From the NCBI RefSeq assembly GCF_039523615.1, contig NZ_BAAAFQ010000007.1, positions 434,001 through 498,000 of the forward strand: DNA of 64,000 nucleotides. The letters are read 5' to 3'. Every line of letters begins with the position of its first letter. Positions within the stretch are counted from its first letter, which is position 1. Position numbers and translations under genes: made by a program. This document shows positions 8,806 to 16,787 of this stretch, piece after piece. The DNA is from Psychrosphaera haliotis (GTDB lineage Bacteria > Pseudomonadota > Gammaproteobacteria > Enterobacterales > Alteromonadaceae). The notes beneath the pieces were generated by a model. It searched no databases. It saw only the letters and a list, made by a program, of their open reading frames with translations, and had not been told where the DNA came from.

Positions 8806-9369
8806 ATGAAAGAATTACATTTATATAATGTTGATCAAAGTGACAACGTTTTTATTCACGCTCTTGATAAACAATTAACAATTACATCTCCAGCCACAGA
8901 GGTTTTTAATGACTTTCAGGAGCATGAGCCTGTAAAAGTAAGTGGTGACGTAAAGGCAAAAGATGCTTTGATTTTAATGAAAAGAGCAGACACTGAAATG
9001 AAGCTAGTTGTATCTAATCAAGGTGATTTTTTAGGGTTGATTAGTAGCAATGAGCTCAATGAGCAAAATATTATCTCCGAGGTATCTCGTGGAGTTAGTA
9101 GGGATGATGTGTTAGTCCAAGATTTGATGATATCTAAGCACAAGTTACATGCCTTTGACTATGAAGAGCTATCACGCGCTAATGTAAGCGATGTTGTGTC
9201 TTCGTTACGTAACTATGGTTTGAGGTACTGTTTAGTGGTTGAGAGAAACCAACATCAAATTAAGGGTGTTATATCGGCTAATGATATTGCGAGAGCCTTG
9301 CAAGTACCTTTGAGCTTAAACGAAAGATCCTCATTTGGGCACCTGTATAACGCTATTGCCAATCATTAA
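8806..9369 (+). CDS. CBS-domain pair protein
   Basis: A 187-residue cytosolic protein with two CBS motifs: about residues 43-88 (VSGDVKAKDALILM through GLISSNEL) and about 103-175 (VLVQDLM through GVISANDIARAL). CBS pairs bind adenosine nucleotides and usually regulate an attached or partner protein. No catalytic domain is present, so it is a stand-alone sensor or regulator with unknown partner. The first about 35 residues are outside the CBS fold. A GAGAGGTAAGC stretch before the ATG gives the ribosome site. It converges with the chemoreceptor gene that follows. Confidence 0.85.
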   Translation: MKELHLYNVDQSDNVFIHALDKQLTITSPATEVFNDFQEHEPVKVSGDVKAKDALILMKRADTEMKLVVSNQGDFLGLISSNELNEQNIISEVSRGVSRDDVLVQDLMISKHKLHAFDYEELSRANVSDVVSSLRNYGLRYCLVVERNQHQIKGVISANDIARALQVPLSLNERSSFGHLYNAIANH

Positions 9370-9371
9370 TT

Positions 9372-9410
9372 AAGAAAAGGAGTAAAAGTAGGATTGTCTA
9401 CTTTTACTCC
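9372..9410 (-). terminator. Long stem-loop terminator of the Aer-like receptor gene, possibly bidirectional
   Basis: Perfect 13-pair stem (GGAGTAAAAGTAG with CTACTTTTACTCC) around a six-base loop. On the minus strand it is followed by TTTTC, 18 bases after the receptor stop. It also lies just after the CBS gene stop on the other strand, where the T run is missing. Confidence 0.75.
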
Positions 9411-9427
9411 GGTTTAGCATAGCCGTT

Positions 9428-10963
9428 TTATTCTCTGAATGTTAATACCATAGATTGTAATTTGTCTGTTCTATTGGTTATTTCCGAGCTTGAATTTAAA
9501 ACCGATTCCGCTTGTTGTAAATTATTCTGAGATGCATCGCTAATGTTAACGATGTTTTTACTGATTTCTTGTGAAACTAAGCTTTGTTCTTCTGTGGCTG
9601 TGGATATTTGCATGGCCAAATCTGCAATTTCTGCTATTGATTGATAAACATCTTGAACCATTTTCTGAGATTGTTCTGCCTTAAGTACGCAAACATCCGC
9701 TGAATCCTTTCCTTTATCCATCATATCCGACCAAGAAAGTAGAACAGATTGAATTTCAGATATAGATTTTTGAATCTGCTCTGTCGCTCCATGGGTCCGA
9801 CTAGATAGCGCCCGAACTTCATCAGCAACAACGGAGAAACCTCTGCCGTGTTCGCCTGCTCGTGCTGCTTCTATAGCAGCGTTTAGCGCCAGTAAGTTTG
9901 TTTGGTCAGCAATACCTTGAATCTCTTGCATGATATCGCCAATTTTTTCTGCCTCACTAGCTAACTCAGTGGCAGAGTTTGCCGACTTGGATACTTCCGC
10001 GGCTAGTATATTCACTTGTACCATGGTTTCACCCATCACTGAGCTAGCTGTTTCACAATTCTTGTGGGCGAATTTGACTCTGTCATTTGTGCTCGTCGTA
10101 TTTTTAGCGACTTCCTCTATGGTTGCCACCATTTCTTCTACGGCGGTAGCGACTAAATGTAGCTCTTCCGTTTCACGCTCTACGCCGTCTTTAGAGGTAT
10201 TGGCAGCCTGTTGAAGCTCAACTGTTTTTTGGTTTAGCTCAGCGCTATTGTCAACAACACGACCCAAAATCGTTTTTACCTTTCCTTGCAAAATCTTATT
10301 CCGAAAATCAAAAGGGCTTAAGGTGCCGTTACCGGAATATATTAATCGAGAGATGCTATCTAACTCTTCTTTCGCTTTTTGACTGGCTTTAGGAATATCA
10401 ACGAGTTCTTGCTTAAATAATACAAATGGATTCACAACAAAGCCAAGTACAAAAGCCGGGTGTAATGTAGCTAAATAAGCAAATAACAAGGTTATTAACC
10501 CAAAGAGTAACATGCGACTCTTGTAGCTATCGAACGACCGAGTCACTGATTTTCCTGCTCTAAGCGAGTTATAAGCAGATTGGGCCTTCACTTTAAGTTC
10601 AGGTTTTAAATTGGTGCGGACAGATTGAAAGCCAATAACCTGTTTGTTTTCATAAATAGGCGTTACAAAAGCATCCACCCAATAATAGCGACCATCTTTA
10701 CAGCGGTTTTTTACAGCACCTCGCCAAGAACGGCCGGCCTGTACGCTATTCCAAAGGTCCGCAAATGCTTCTTTTGGCATATCTGGGTGTCTAACAATAT
10801 TATGATTTTTACCGACCAACTCACTATACTCAAACCCGGCAACCCTACAAAAAGCAGGATTTGCATAAGTAATTACGCCACGAAGGTCCGTGGTAGAAAC
10901 TAATTCTTCAGATTCGGCAAAACCGACTTCTTCATCAATGATGTCTGCATTTCGTTTATTCAT
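9428..10963 (-). CDS. Aer-like methyl-accepting chemotaxis protein with PAS domain
   Basis: A 511-residue receptor of the Aer type. The N-terminal PAS domain (about 15-125: TDLRGVITYANPAF, VGKNHNIVRHPDMP, WRGAVKNRCKDG) matches the aerotaxis class that binds a redox cofactor. A hydrophobic anchor follows at about 148-185. There is no periplasmic domain. The C-terminal signalling hairpin carries DQTNLLALNAAIEAARAG and VVADEVRALS, the part that contacts CheA and CheW. It probably reports redox or oxygen state to the flagellar motor. It is transcribed away from ompW. Confidence 0.93.
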   Translation of the reverse strand: MNKRNADIIDEEVGFAESEELVSTTDLRGVITYANPAFCRVAGFEYSELVGKNHNIVRHPDMPKEAFADLWNSVQAGRSWRGAVKNRCKDGRYYWVDAFVTPIYENKQVIGFQSVRTNLKPELKVKAQSAYNSLRAGKSVTRSFDSYKSRMLLFGLITLLFAYLATLHPAFVLGFVVNPFVLFKQELVDIPKASQKAKEELDSISRLIYSGNGTLSPFDFRNKILQGKVKTILGRVVDNSAELNQKTVELQQAANTSKDGVERETEELHLVATAVEEMVATIEEVAKNTTSTNDRVKFAHKNCETASSVMGETMVQVNILAAEVSKSANSATELASEAEKIGDIMQEIQGIADQTNLLALNAAIEAARAGEHGRGFSVVADEVRALSSRTHGATEQIQKSISEIQSVLLSWSDMMDKGKDSADVCVLKAEQSQKMVQDVYQSIAEIADLAMQISTATEEQSLVSQEISKNIVNISDASQNNLQQAESVLNSSSEITNRTDKLQSMVLTFRE

Positions 10964-11225
10964 AAAAATTAAATATTTGGCTTTAAGAAGTTTAGTTAAA
11001 TCAAAGTGTAGACTTTTTTTAGGATCTTGCAGGGAAAGGAAATTTAAATGTTAACCAAACATACTCACTTTTGAGTATAGAAAATAAAAATTTAACTACA
11101 GTGAACTACTTAAACCGCAAAAAAGATAAATAAAAAATGCACCCCAAAAAGAAACCGAAGTATGTTTCAGAAGCAGGCCAACTATAGGCTCCAAAATAAA
11201 TCAGGTTATACTTTTAAGTCAATTA

Positions 11226-11239
11226 TTGATATAGGTCAA
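11226..11239 (+). promoter_or_regulatory. FNR/CRP-like box 1 upstream of ompW
   Basis: TTGATATAGGTCAA matches the FNR palindrome TTGAT-N4-ATCAA at nine of ten defined positions. It lies about 105 bases before the ompW start. FNR control of ompW is known in enterobacteria; here it is inferred from sequence. Confidence 0.5.
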
Positions 11240-11276
11240 CAAACCTAAGTAGGTAGTCACTTGAGGCAAATAAATA

Positions 11277-11290
11277 TTGTTTTAGATCAA
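11277..11290 (+). promoter_or_regulatory. FNR/CRP-like box 2 upstream of ompW
   Basis: TTGTTTTAGATCAA matches TTGAT-N4-ATCAA at nine of ten defined positions. Its centre is 51 bases downstream of box 1, about five helical turns, so both would face the same side of the DNA. Confidence 0.5.
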
Positions 11291-11344
11291 TATTTAAAAA
11301 TTGTATCGGATTATTCTTCTGCTCAAACGAACAGGAGAATTTAT

Positions 11345-12058
11345 ATGAAAACATCTATAGTCAGTACTACAATTTTCAGCGCCACCGCCTTAGCACTGCT
11401 CGCTAGCGCTTCGTTATTTTGTGCGTCTGCATCGGCTCATGAAAAAGGCGATATTCTAGTTAGAGTTGGTTTAACGAGTGTTGCACCTGACGAAAGTAGC
11501 TCAAACATATCAGTGGCTGGTGGTGATTTAGGATTTGGGGTGGGTGTTGACAGCAATACTCAGCTTGGTCTTAATATTGCCTATTTCGTAACGGACCGTT
11601 GGAATATTGAAGTGCTTGCAGCAACGCCGTTTAGCCATGATATCAACGTCAATTCTAATTCATTAGGTCTTACTAAATTAGGCGAAGTTAAGCACTTGCC
11701 TCCAACCGTTACAGCTAATTACTTTTTCGCTACACCTGAAGCTGATTTTCAACCTTATGCGGGTGTCGGTCTAAATTACACCGTATTTTTTGATGAAGAA
11801 TTTACTGCTACCAATGAAGAATTAGGTTTTTCCGATTTAGATTTGGATGGTTCATTTGGTTTGTCAGCACAAGCTGGATTTGACTATAAAATTAATGAAA
11901 AATGGTTTGTGAATGGGTCAGTTCGATACATAGATATTAGTACTGATGCAGACTTTACTCTGGACAATGCCGGACTAGGTGCAAACAATGCAAATGGAAC
12001 CGTGAGTGTTGATATTGATCCAATGGTTTATACATTGTCAATTGGTTACAAGTTATAG
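11345..12058 (+). CDS. ompW: OmpW family outer membrane protein
   Basis: A 237-residue precursor of an eight-strand outer membrane beta barrel with a narrow hydrophobic channel; the family is linked to uptake of small hydrophobic molecules and to stress adaptation. The ATG at 11345 follows AGGAGA by six bases and starts a signal peptide cleaved after ASA (before HEKGDILVRVG). Family hallmarks include WNIEVLAATPFSHDI, LPPTVTANYFF, FQPYAGVGLNYT and a C-terminal LSIGYKL strand. Two FNR-like boxes upstream suggest anaerobic control. Directly downstream is a remnant of a fasciclin gene and then a strong terminator. Confidence 0.93.
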   Translation: MKTSIVSTTIFSATALALLASASLFCASASAHEKGDILVRVGLTSVAPDESSSNISVAGGDLGFGVGVDSNTQLGLNIAYFVTDRWNIEVLAATPFSHDINVNSNSLGLTKLGEVKHLPPTVTANYFFATPEADFQPYAGVGLNYTVFFDEEFTATNEELGFSDLDLDGSFGLSAQAGFDYKINEKWFVNGSVRYIDISTDADFTLDNAGLGANNANGTVSVDIDPMVYTLSIGYKL

Positions 12059-12089
12059 AGCACCCCTACGTTTGTCACGACCGGCATAT

Positions 12090-12146
12090 CAACATACAAA
12101 CAGAAACGGCATTATCCATGTAATCGATGCTGTAGTGCTAAATTAG
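12090..12146 (+). pseudogene. Remnant of the 3' end of a fasciclin (FAS1) gene
   Basis: The bases 12105-12146 translate in one frame to NGIIHVIDAVVLN and a stop, the exact style of the C-terminal end of a FAS1 domain (compare the ends of the four-domain gene at 6067-7875). Just upstream, reading one frame over, ATACAAACAGAA gives IQTE, which would continue the motif if one A had been lost near 12104. Nothing upstream of about 12090 remains recognisable. I take it as the decayed tail of a second fasciclin gene; the terminator behind it may have belonged to that gene. Confidence 0.65.
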
Positions 12147-12189
12147 GTAAGATAAAAGTAAGCAAAGCAAAAAGCCCTATCAATAAAGT

Positions 12190-12231
12190 GACCCCCAATA
12201 GTTGTACATTCCAATTACTGGGGGTCTTTTT
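12190..12231 (+). terminator. Rho-independent terminator after ompW and the FAS1 remnant
   Basis: GACCCCCA pairs with TGGGGGTC and the stem extends imperfectly into a loop of about 20 bases; a CTTTTT tail follows. Confidence 0.75.
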
Positions 12232-12258
12232 ATATCAAAAAACAGTTATCAATACCCG

Positions 12259-13866
12259 TTACCAGGAGCCGTACATAGGGTTTGGTAGTAGTACAAACTT
12301 AATACCTGCACCTTTCAATAATGTTTCGATATCAGCTTCATGCTGAACCACACCTACAAAGTCTTCAATGTTATCGCCGACCTGCATGATGATTTGAGCG
12401 GCTTCGAATTGGTTATGACGACCAGATTTAGGTGCAAAACAACTCGCGGTCCCAGATTCAATTTGCTGACGACGAAGGTCTTTATCATTTTTTATAGACG
12501 CACCATTTATTGAAGATTTGTCTTCAGAAACTCGGCCCATTAGACATACGTTACTTGGTGATAGTTGCAGGCCGAGCTGTTGAATATTATCCCACGTGTA
12601 ACGGTCAAGATTACGTTTACGGTTAGTGATGAGCGCTACATTACCACCCTTACGAATAATGGTTTCGATAAACGATTTGGCACCAGGAACAAATGTGGCT
12701 TGTTTTGACATTACCCACGCGTCCCAACTTGCAGGTGTATACTGCTGTCCCTTAAGTTCTAAATTTGCTTGGTAGCCGCTGTTATCCAGTACAGTCTCAT
12801 CGACATCCATCACTACCGCCCAATTGCCATTAAAGTTACTTTTAACAATTTGCTGCTCTGCACGCTGATAGGTTGCTGCAGTTAAAAAGCGATATTCGGC
12901 GCTGGTTGTTTGCCACTTTACGGCATTGCTTAATTCAAAGCGTTGCGGGCTGATAGACAATGAAACTGCACAATGGTCGCTTAACATCGCCTTTGGATCC
13001 ATATTTTTATATGAAGCTACACTCGCTTTTTTTGCTATGTTTGAAGACAGATTACCAACCCAAATATGATCGATTGGTGCTGGATAGTATGGATGACAAC
13101 CAGTTAGGTCAGCAGTTGTATTTTCTAACGTTGAGGCGCTATTGTCAGTATTTACCGTTAATTGACCGGTTAATTTATTGTAAGGCGCTGAAAGTCTGTG
13201 ATTAAAGTCACCAACCATGACATAAGGAAGCCCTGCTTTTTCTTTTGACTCGACCCAGCTATCTAAAATAGGAGCCTGTTTAGAGAACACTTGGCAAGAT
13301 CTTGAATCTGAACGACTATAATCATCAACAAAACAGCCACTTTTCATATGAACATTTAATATCGATAAAAGGCCATGCGGAGACTCAATGGTAAGCTCAA
13401 GACCGTAACGTAAGCCTCTCGAATCTAATGCAAGTTCAGGTAGAGATTTAACTTGTTGTACCTCAATTCCTTTTCGTACTGCAAAGCCGACCTTTTGTTG
13501 ACTAGACATGCGGCCAGACTCTCTGCATTTGTATGACTCACTGTCTGGTCTATCAGAAATAAAGACTTGCCAGCTTTCTTTAGGGAATATCTGTTCAATT
13601 GCTTCTTTTGATGCGACTTCCTGCAATCCTACAACGTCAGTGTTTAATGACTGTGCGTAGGCTTTCATTTCGTTAAGTTCACTCTCGCTTCTTGGCCTAC
13701 AACCGTCACTAATTGGATATGCTAAGTGTTCGATATTCCATGAACTAATTGTTAATTCTTTGTTTCCCATACTTGAAGAGGCGGCGTTCGGCATAGTTTC
13801 TGGTGCTGGTTTAGCGATGGCAGAATACGCACCAAAAAGAAGAGCAATTGCAGTTAAATGTTTCAA
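12259..13866 (-). CDS. Secreted fusion of an endonuclease/exonuclease/phosphatase domain and a HAD acid phosphatase
   Basis: A 535-residue exported protein joining two hydrolases. After a signal peptide (residues 1-19) the endonuclease/exonuclease/phosphatase domain spans about 35-305, with its conserved SSWNIEHL, LQEVAS, NVHMKSG, GDFNHRL and LSDHCAVS all intact. From about 325 to the end is a HAD domain of the secreted acid phosphatase type, with VMDVDETVLDN, ALITNRKRN and VGDNIEDF intact. A plausible role is degrading extracellular nucleic acid and dephosphorylating products, for phosphate or nucleoside supply; this is inference. The start is a TTG preceded by AAGGAA. DUF3299 lies 26 bases upstream, probably in the same operon. 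Confidence 0.88.
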   Translation of the reverse strand: MKHLTAIALLFGAYSAIAKPAPETMPNAASSSMGNKELTISSWNIEHLAYPISDGCRPRSESELNEMKAYAQSLNTDVVGLQEVASKEAIEQIFPKESWQVFISDRPDSESYKCRESGRMSSQQKVGFAVRKGIEVQQVKSLPELALDSRGLRYGLELTIESPHGLLSILNVHMKSGCFVDDYSRSDSRSCQVFSKQAPILDSWVESKEKAGLPYVMVGDFNHRLSAPYNKLTGQLTVNTDNSASTLENTTADLTGCHPYYPAPIDHIWVGNLSSNIAKKASVASYKNMDPKAMLSDHCAVSLSISPQRFELSNAVKWQTTSAEYRFLTAATYQRAEQQIVKSNFNGNWAVVMDVDETVLDNSGYQANLELKGQQYTPASWDAWVMSKQATFVPGAKSFIETIIRKGGNVALITNRKRNLDRYTWDNIQQLGLQLSPSNVCLMGRVSEDKSSINGASIKNDKDLRRQQIESGTASCFAPKSGRHNQFEAAQIIMQVGDNIEDFVGVVQHEADIETLLKGAGIKFVLLPNPMYGSW

Positions 13867-13892
13867 TTTAGTTCCTTAATAAAAGTAATTGG

Positions 13893-14561
13893 CTAGTGAG
13901 ATCCAAAATCATCGGGTTGCCCCTGATAAGTCTCTATTTTTGTTATGTCCATTTTATAAGCTGAAGTGCCTACAATATCTTCAAATAAACCTTGCTGTAG
14001 AATACCACTGAAACTGTACGCCTGTTCTAAACTAGAACTGGTAAAACCCGGCGTTAATCTAGCAAAGATAATTTGATTTGGTGGAGGGGGGGGAAAATCT
14101 ATGCAAGCGCCGTAATAAGGCACAATAAAGATAAGACTTGGGGTTTTATCTTCGTGAAATTCAATTGGCACATAAAAACCGTCAATACTGACTGACTGTT
14201 GTTCAAAACTTGCAATAGTATTAGTTGAAAACATAGCATCGTGGTATTGCTCATCAGTTGAGGCTTCAATAGAGCGCAAGATTTGAGCGCTGACTTGGCC
14301 AAAGGTTTCTGATTCTGACGATATAGGTTGTTGATATCGCTTGAGGATCGACTTTTCTAGTTTTGGTAATAAATCTGTCCATTTTAAACGCTGTAATGGC
14401 TGCGAATTGAACCTTTTTAATAACTCGGTTTGATCTGTCGAGTACAACAAATGTGTGCCTAACGAAGCTTTTATAGTTTCTGTTAAATTTGGAAGTTGCA
14501 CATAACTTTTGCCCACAAAAAAAACACCTAAAAAGAATAAAACAACTGCGGCTATTTTCAT
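13893..14561 (-). CDS. DUF3299 family exported or membrane-anchored protein
   Basis: A 222-residue protein with an N-terminal hydrophobic segment (about 3-20, VVLFFLGVFFVG) that is either a signal anchor or an uncleaved signal. The C-terminal half carries the DUF3299 hallmark: SIDGFYVPIEF, then VPYYGACIDFPPPPPNQI. Function is unknown; some members occur near export or metal-handling genes. The nuclease-phosphatase gene follows 26 bases on, so they are probably co-transcribed. A 7-base inverted repeat around 14604 sits just upstream and may be an operator. Confidence 0.75.
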   Translation of the reverse strand: MKIAAVVLFFLGVFFVGKSYVQLPNLTETIKASLGTHLLYSTDQTELLKRFNSQPLQRLKWTDLLPKLEKSILKRYQQPISSESETFGQVSAQILRSIEASTDEQYHDAMFSTNTIASFEQQSVSIDGFYVPIEFHEDKTPSLIFIVPYYGACIDFPPPPPNQIIFARLTPGFTSSSLEQAYSFSGILQQGLFEDIVGTSAYKMDITKIETYQGQPDDFGSH

Positions 14562-14595
14562 TGATTAGAAATATTCCAGTTCAATAGATTGTAAA

Positions 14596-14612
14596 ATGAT
14601 ATGTTATATCAT
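14596..14612. repeat. Inverted repeat, possible operator upstream of the DUF3299 gene
   Basis: ATGATAT and ATATCAT flank GTT, 35 bases before the DUF3299 start. Perfect seven-base arms. It might bind a dimeric regulator, or be chance in AT-rich DNA. Confidence 0.3.
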
Positions 14613-14718
14613 AAAGTATCAGCATTAGGAATTGAAGCCCAATAACTCATTGGTGACAGTTTTTGCACAGGTTACACTTTTCCTTGTAAATCCAGCTTAA
14701 AAGTCTGGTAAACCCTTT

Positions 14719-14750
14719 GTTTGGGCTCTGTATGAGCCCAAACCTTTTTC
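14719..14750 (+). terminator. Orphan plus-strand terminator
   Basis: GTTTGGGCTC and GAGCCCAAAC form a perfect ten-pair stem with a TGTAT loop, followed by CTTTTTCTT. No plus-strand gene is visible for 2.6 kb upstream, so it may end a small RNA. Confidence 0.65.
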
Positions 14751-14772
14751 TTATTACCTTTCTGAAAGTCAT

Positions 14773-14814
14773 TAAGTGTGAGTTCTTAGGTGAGCGTCAC
14801 TAGGTGTGCGTCGC
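14773..14814 (+). repeat. Three degenerate 14-base direct repeats
   Basis: TAGGTGAGCGTCAC (14787-14800) and TAGGTGTGCGTCGC (14801-14814) differ at two positions; TAAGTGTGAGTTCT (14773-14786) is a more diverged third copy. Purpose unknown. Confidence 0.4.
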
Positions 14815-14844
14815 CAAATAGGACAAAAGCTAAATTTCAGGCAC

Positions 14845-14868
14845 AAAAAAACCGACTATTGAGTCGGT
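14845..14868 (-). terminator. Rho-independent terminator of tRNA-Leu
   Basis: On the minus strand ACCGACT pairs with AGTCGGT around a four-base loop, followed by a run of seven T, 17 bases after the tRNA end. Confidence 0.8.
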
Positions 14869-14884
14869 TATTGTTTTCAAAGAA

Positions 14885-14969
14885 TGGTACCGGTGGGCGG
14901 ACTTGAACCGCCACTCCCGAAGGAAACGGATTTTGAATCCGTCGTGTATACCAATTTCACCACACCGGC
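14885..14969 (-). tRNA. tRNA-Leu (anticodon CAA)
   Basis: An 85-base class II tRNA with encoded CCA. The acceptor stem begins GCCGGTG and ends CACCGGT plus discriminator A, with a G1-U72 pair as in some bacterial leucine tRNAs. The anticodon stem ACGGA/TCCGT encloses loop TTCAAAA, giving anticodon CAA for UUG codons. The long variable arm (about TTTCCTTCGGGAGTGG) fits leucine. The T arm contains GGTTCAAGTCC. It is a single gene with its own terminator. Confidence 0.95.
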
Positions 14970-15174
14970 AGTACGTATTCTTTGATAGATTATGAATCTA
15001 TTATATTTAAATCTTCAGAGCAACGGTATTGCGTTGAAGCGAGAGGATTATAACTAGCCTAATTACACATGCAAGTTATTTGTTTATATGAAGGTTTAAT
15101 TGAATAGATATTATGCAACTTGAATAAAAGGTTTTTGCAAATATGCTTTGTTGATACACTTTCAGAATTATCAG

Positions 15175-15702
15175 ATGAAATATTTGGACGTAAATAGTTT
15201 GGAAACAAATAATAGAGCAGGTTTTTTTAAACGACTGGCCGCAATGGTTTATGATTGGTTGGCCGTGATTGCGTTATCAATGTTAGTCACTATTATCAAT
15301 TTAGTCATTGTCTCTTACGGAGCCGATTTTGGGCTATTTGATTTAACGTCGTATGATGATCCTTCCGCTTATTTAAATGATCAAACGTGGTTTCAAGTAG
15401 AGTTAGTCCTGTGGGTTTGGCTATTTTACGCCTGGTTTTGGCATGATGGCGGGCAAACAATTGGCATGAGAGCGTGGCGTTTAAAGTTACAGCGCTTAGA
15501 TGGTCAGCCTTTAGAGCTAACAAGAAGTTTTAAAAGGGCGGCATACTCACTGTTTGGACTTGGCAATCTCATGTTGCTGGTTAATCCAAAGAAAAAGCTA
15601 TCGGTTCAAGATGCATTAACAAAAACTGAGATGATAGTATTAACGAAAGAACAAAATAAGCAGATATACCTACGTGGTATTGAAGATCCCGAAGAACGCT
15701 AA
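15175..15702 (+). CDS. RDD family membrane protein
   Basis: A 175-residue inner membrane protein. The RDD signature is seen in AGFFKRLAAMVYDW (conserved Arg and Asp) and in the second conserved block DGGQTIGMRAWRLKL. Hydrophobic segments lie at about 31-50 and 85-100, and a third weaker one near 130. The exact function of small RDD proteins is unsettled; some affect ion balance. I chose the ATG at 15175; an in-frame TTG at 15148 is possible, and neither has a strong ribosome site. It faces lptG tail to tail, as in related genomes. Confidence 0.85.
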   Translation: MKYLDVNSLETNNRAGFFKRLAAMVYDWLAVIALSMLVTIINLVIVSYGADFGLFDLTSYDDPSAYLNDQTWFQVELVLWVWLFYAWFWHDGGQTIGMRAWRLKLQRLDGQPLELTRSFKRAAYSLFGLGNLMLLVNPKKKLSVQDALTKTEMIVLTKEQNKQIYLRGIEDPEER

Positions 15703-15790
15703 TAACTGTAGCAAATAAATCAAATGCGATGGACCTTTTGGAATTGGAACATCGCATAAACGTTTTTTGTTTTTCTTCTTAATTTCTTTG

Positions 15791-16787
15791 TTACTTTTGC
15801 TTTTTAGTAAGCAGGCGCAAGGATATTAAAAAGAATACAAAGGTTGGGGCAAATGCTCCTAATACTGCCGGAAGTTCATAAACTAGTGCCATTGAGCCAA
15901 ACACTCTGTCCACTAAAAAGAACGAAAACCCAGTGAGAATACCAAGTATGATTCTTGCGCCCATCGTGACAGAACGCAGAGGACCAAAAATAAACGATAA
16001 CGCCAAAAGTAGCATTACAGCGACATTAAATGGCTGAAAAATCTTACGCCAAAACGCTAATTCATAACGACTCGCATTTTGACCATTATTATTGAGGTAG
16101 TTTAGATAATCGGTTAATTCAGATAGTGCCATACGCTCAGGCTTTACCGACACAATGCCAAGTTTATTAGGCGCTAAGTCCGTTGGCCAAGGTAGCTCGG
16201 CTTTAAAAGAAGTTGTAACGTCACGATCGTTCCATTCTTTGATTTTTACATTTGCAAGCAACCATTGGTTATTTTCAAACTTGCCAGTGTCCGCTTTTAG
16301 TTGACGCGTTAATTTTAAATCGCTGTTAAAGTCGAATACAGAAACACCAAGTAGCTCACCAGATTCTGTTACTTCCCTGATATTAACGAATGTGTCTGCT
16401 TCTTTAGCCCATATTCCTTCATCGGCAGCATATATATCACCGCCACTTATTGCTTGGGTCTTTAACTCATTCGCTTTTTTTATCGATGCAGGTACACCCC
16501 ATTCAGAAAATACCATCATCGCCAGAATNACTAGACGCTAAAGCTCCTAATCCAACTAAGCCACCTATCATGGCCGCCATTGGGAAAAAGGCTTCAAAAT
16601 CTTGAGGTATTAAAAACAAAGAATATAAAGCCGCTGTAACAGCCGTGAAATCGGCACGACCGATATACTTTAATTGCTCAATGAAACGAAAAAGTGAACT
16701 TATTCCCACTAAAATACCAAGCGTAACCATGATAGAACTAATTACAGTGCGGCCTACGTAGCGCTCAATTATAGACATGCCTAACAT
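15791..16787 (-). CDS. lptG: LPS export permease LptG, interrupted by a sequence gap
   Basis: LptG is an inner membrane subunit of the LptB2FG transporter that extracts lipopolysaccharide and passes it to LptC. The start ATG at 16787 overlaps the lptF stop (TGATG). The frame runs to LGALASS (about residue 87), where the single N at 16529 occurs, and then continues in another frame from ILAMMVFSEWGVP to the end. Against E. coli LptG about 27 residues (around SELVVM..MKTA) are missing at this point, about 81 bases, which restores the frame. The single N therefore stands for a gap rather than a mutation. The remainder is normal: FQPFNVAVMLLLALSF and GPLRSVTMGARI near the end. Confidence 0.9.

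Larger units (their letters stand above)
10964..11344. other. Divergent intergenic region between chemoreceptor and ompW
   Basis: About 380 bases without a credible gene. It must hold the promoters of both flanking genes. It is AT-rich, and the only recognisable elements are two FNR-like boxes at 11226-11239 and 11277-11290 and the ompW ribosome site. A frame beginning TTG at 11261 merely extends ompW upstream and lacks a ribosome site. Confidence 0.7.
14562..14884. other. Gene-poor stretch between DUF3299 and tRNA-Leu
   Basis: No credible protein gene. It holds an inverted repeat at 14596-14612, an orphan plus-strand stem-loop terminator at 14719-14750, a degenerate 14-base direct repeat at 14773-14814, and the minus-strand terminator of the tRNA at 14845-14868. 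Confidence 0.6.
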
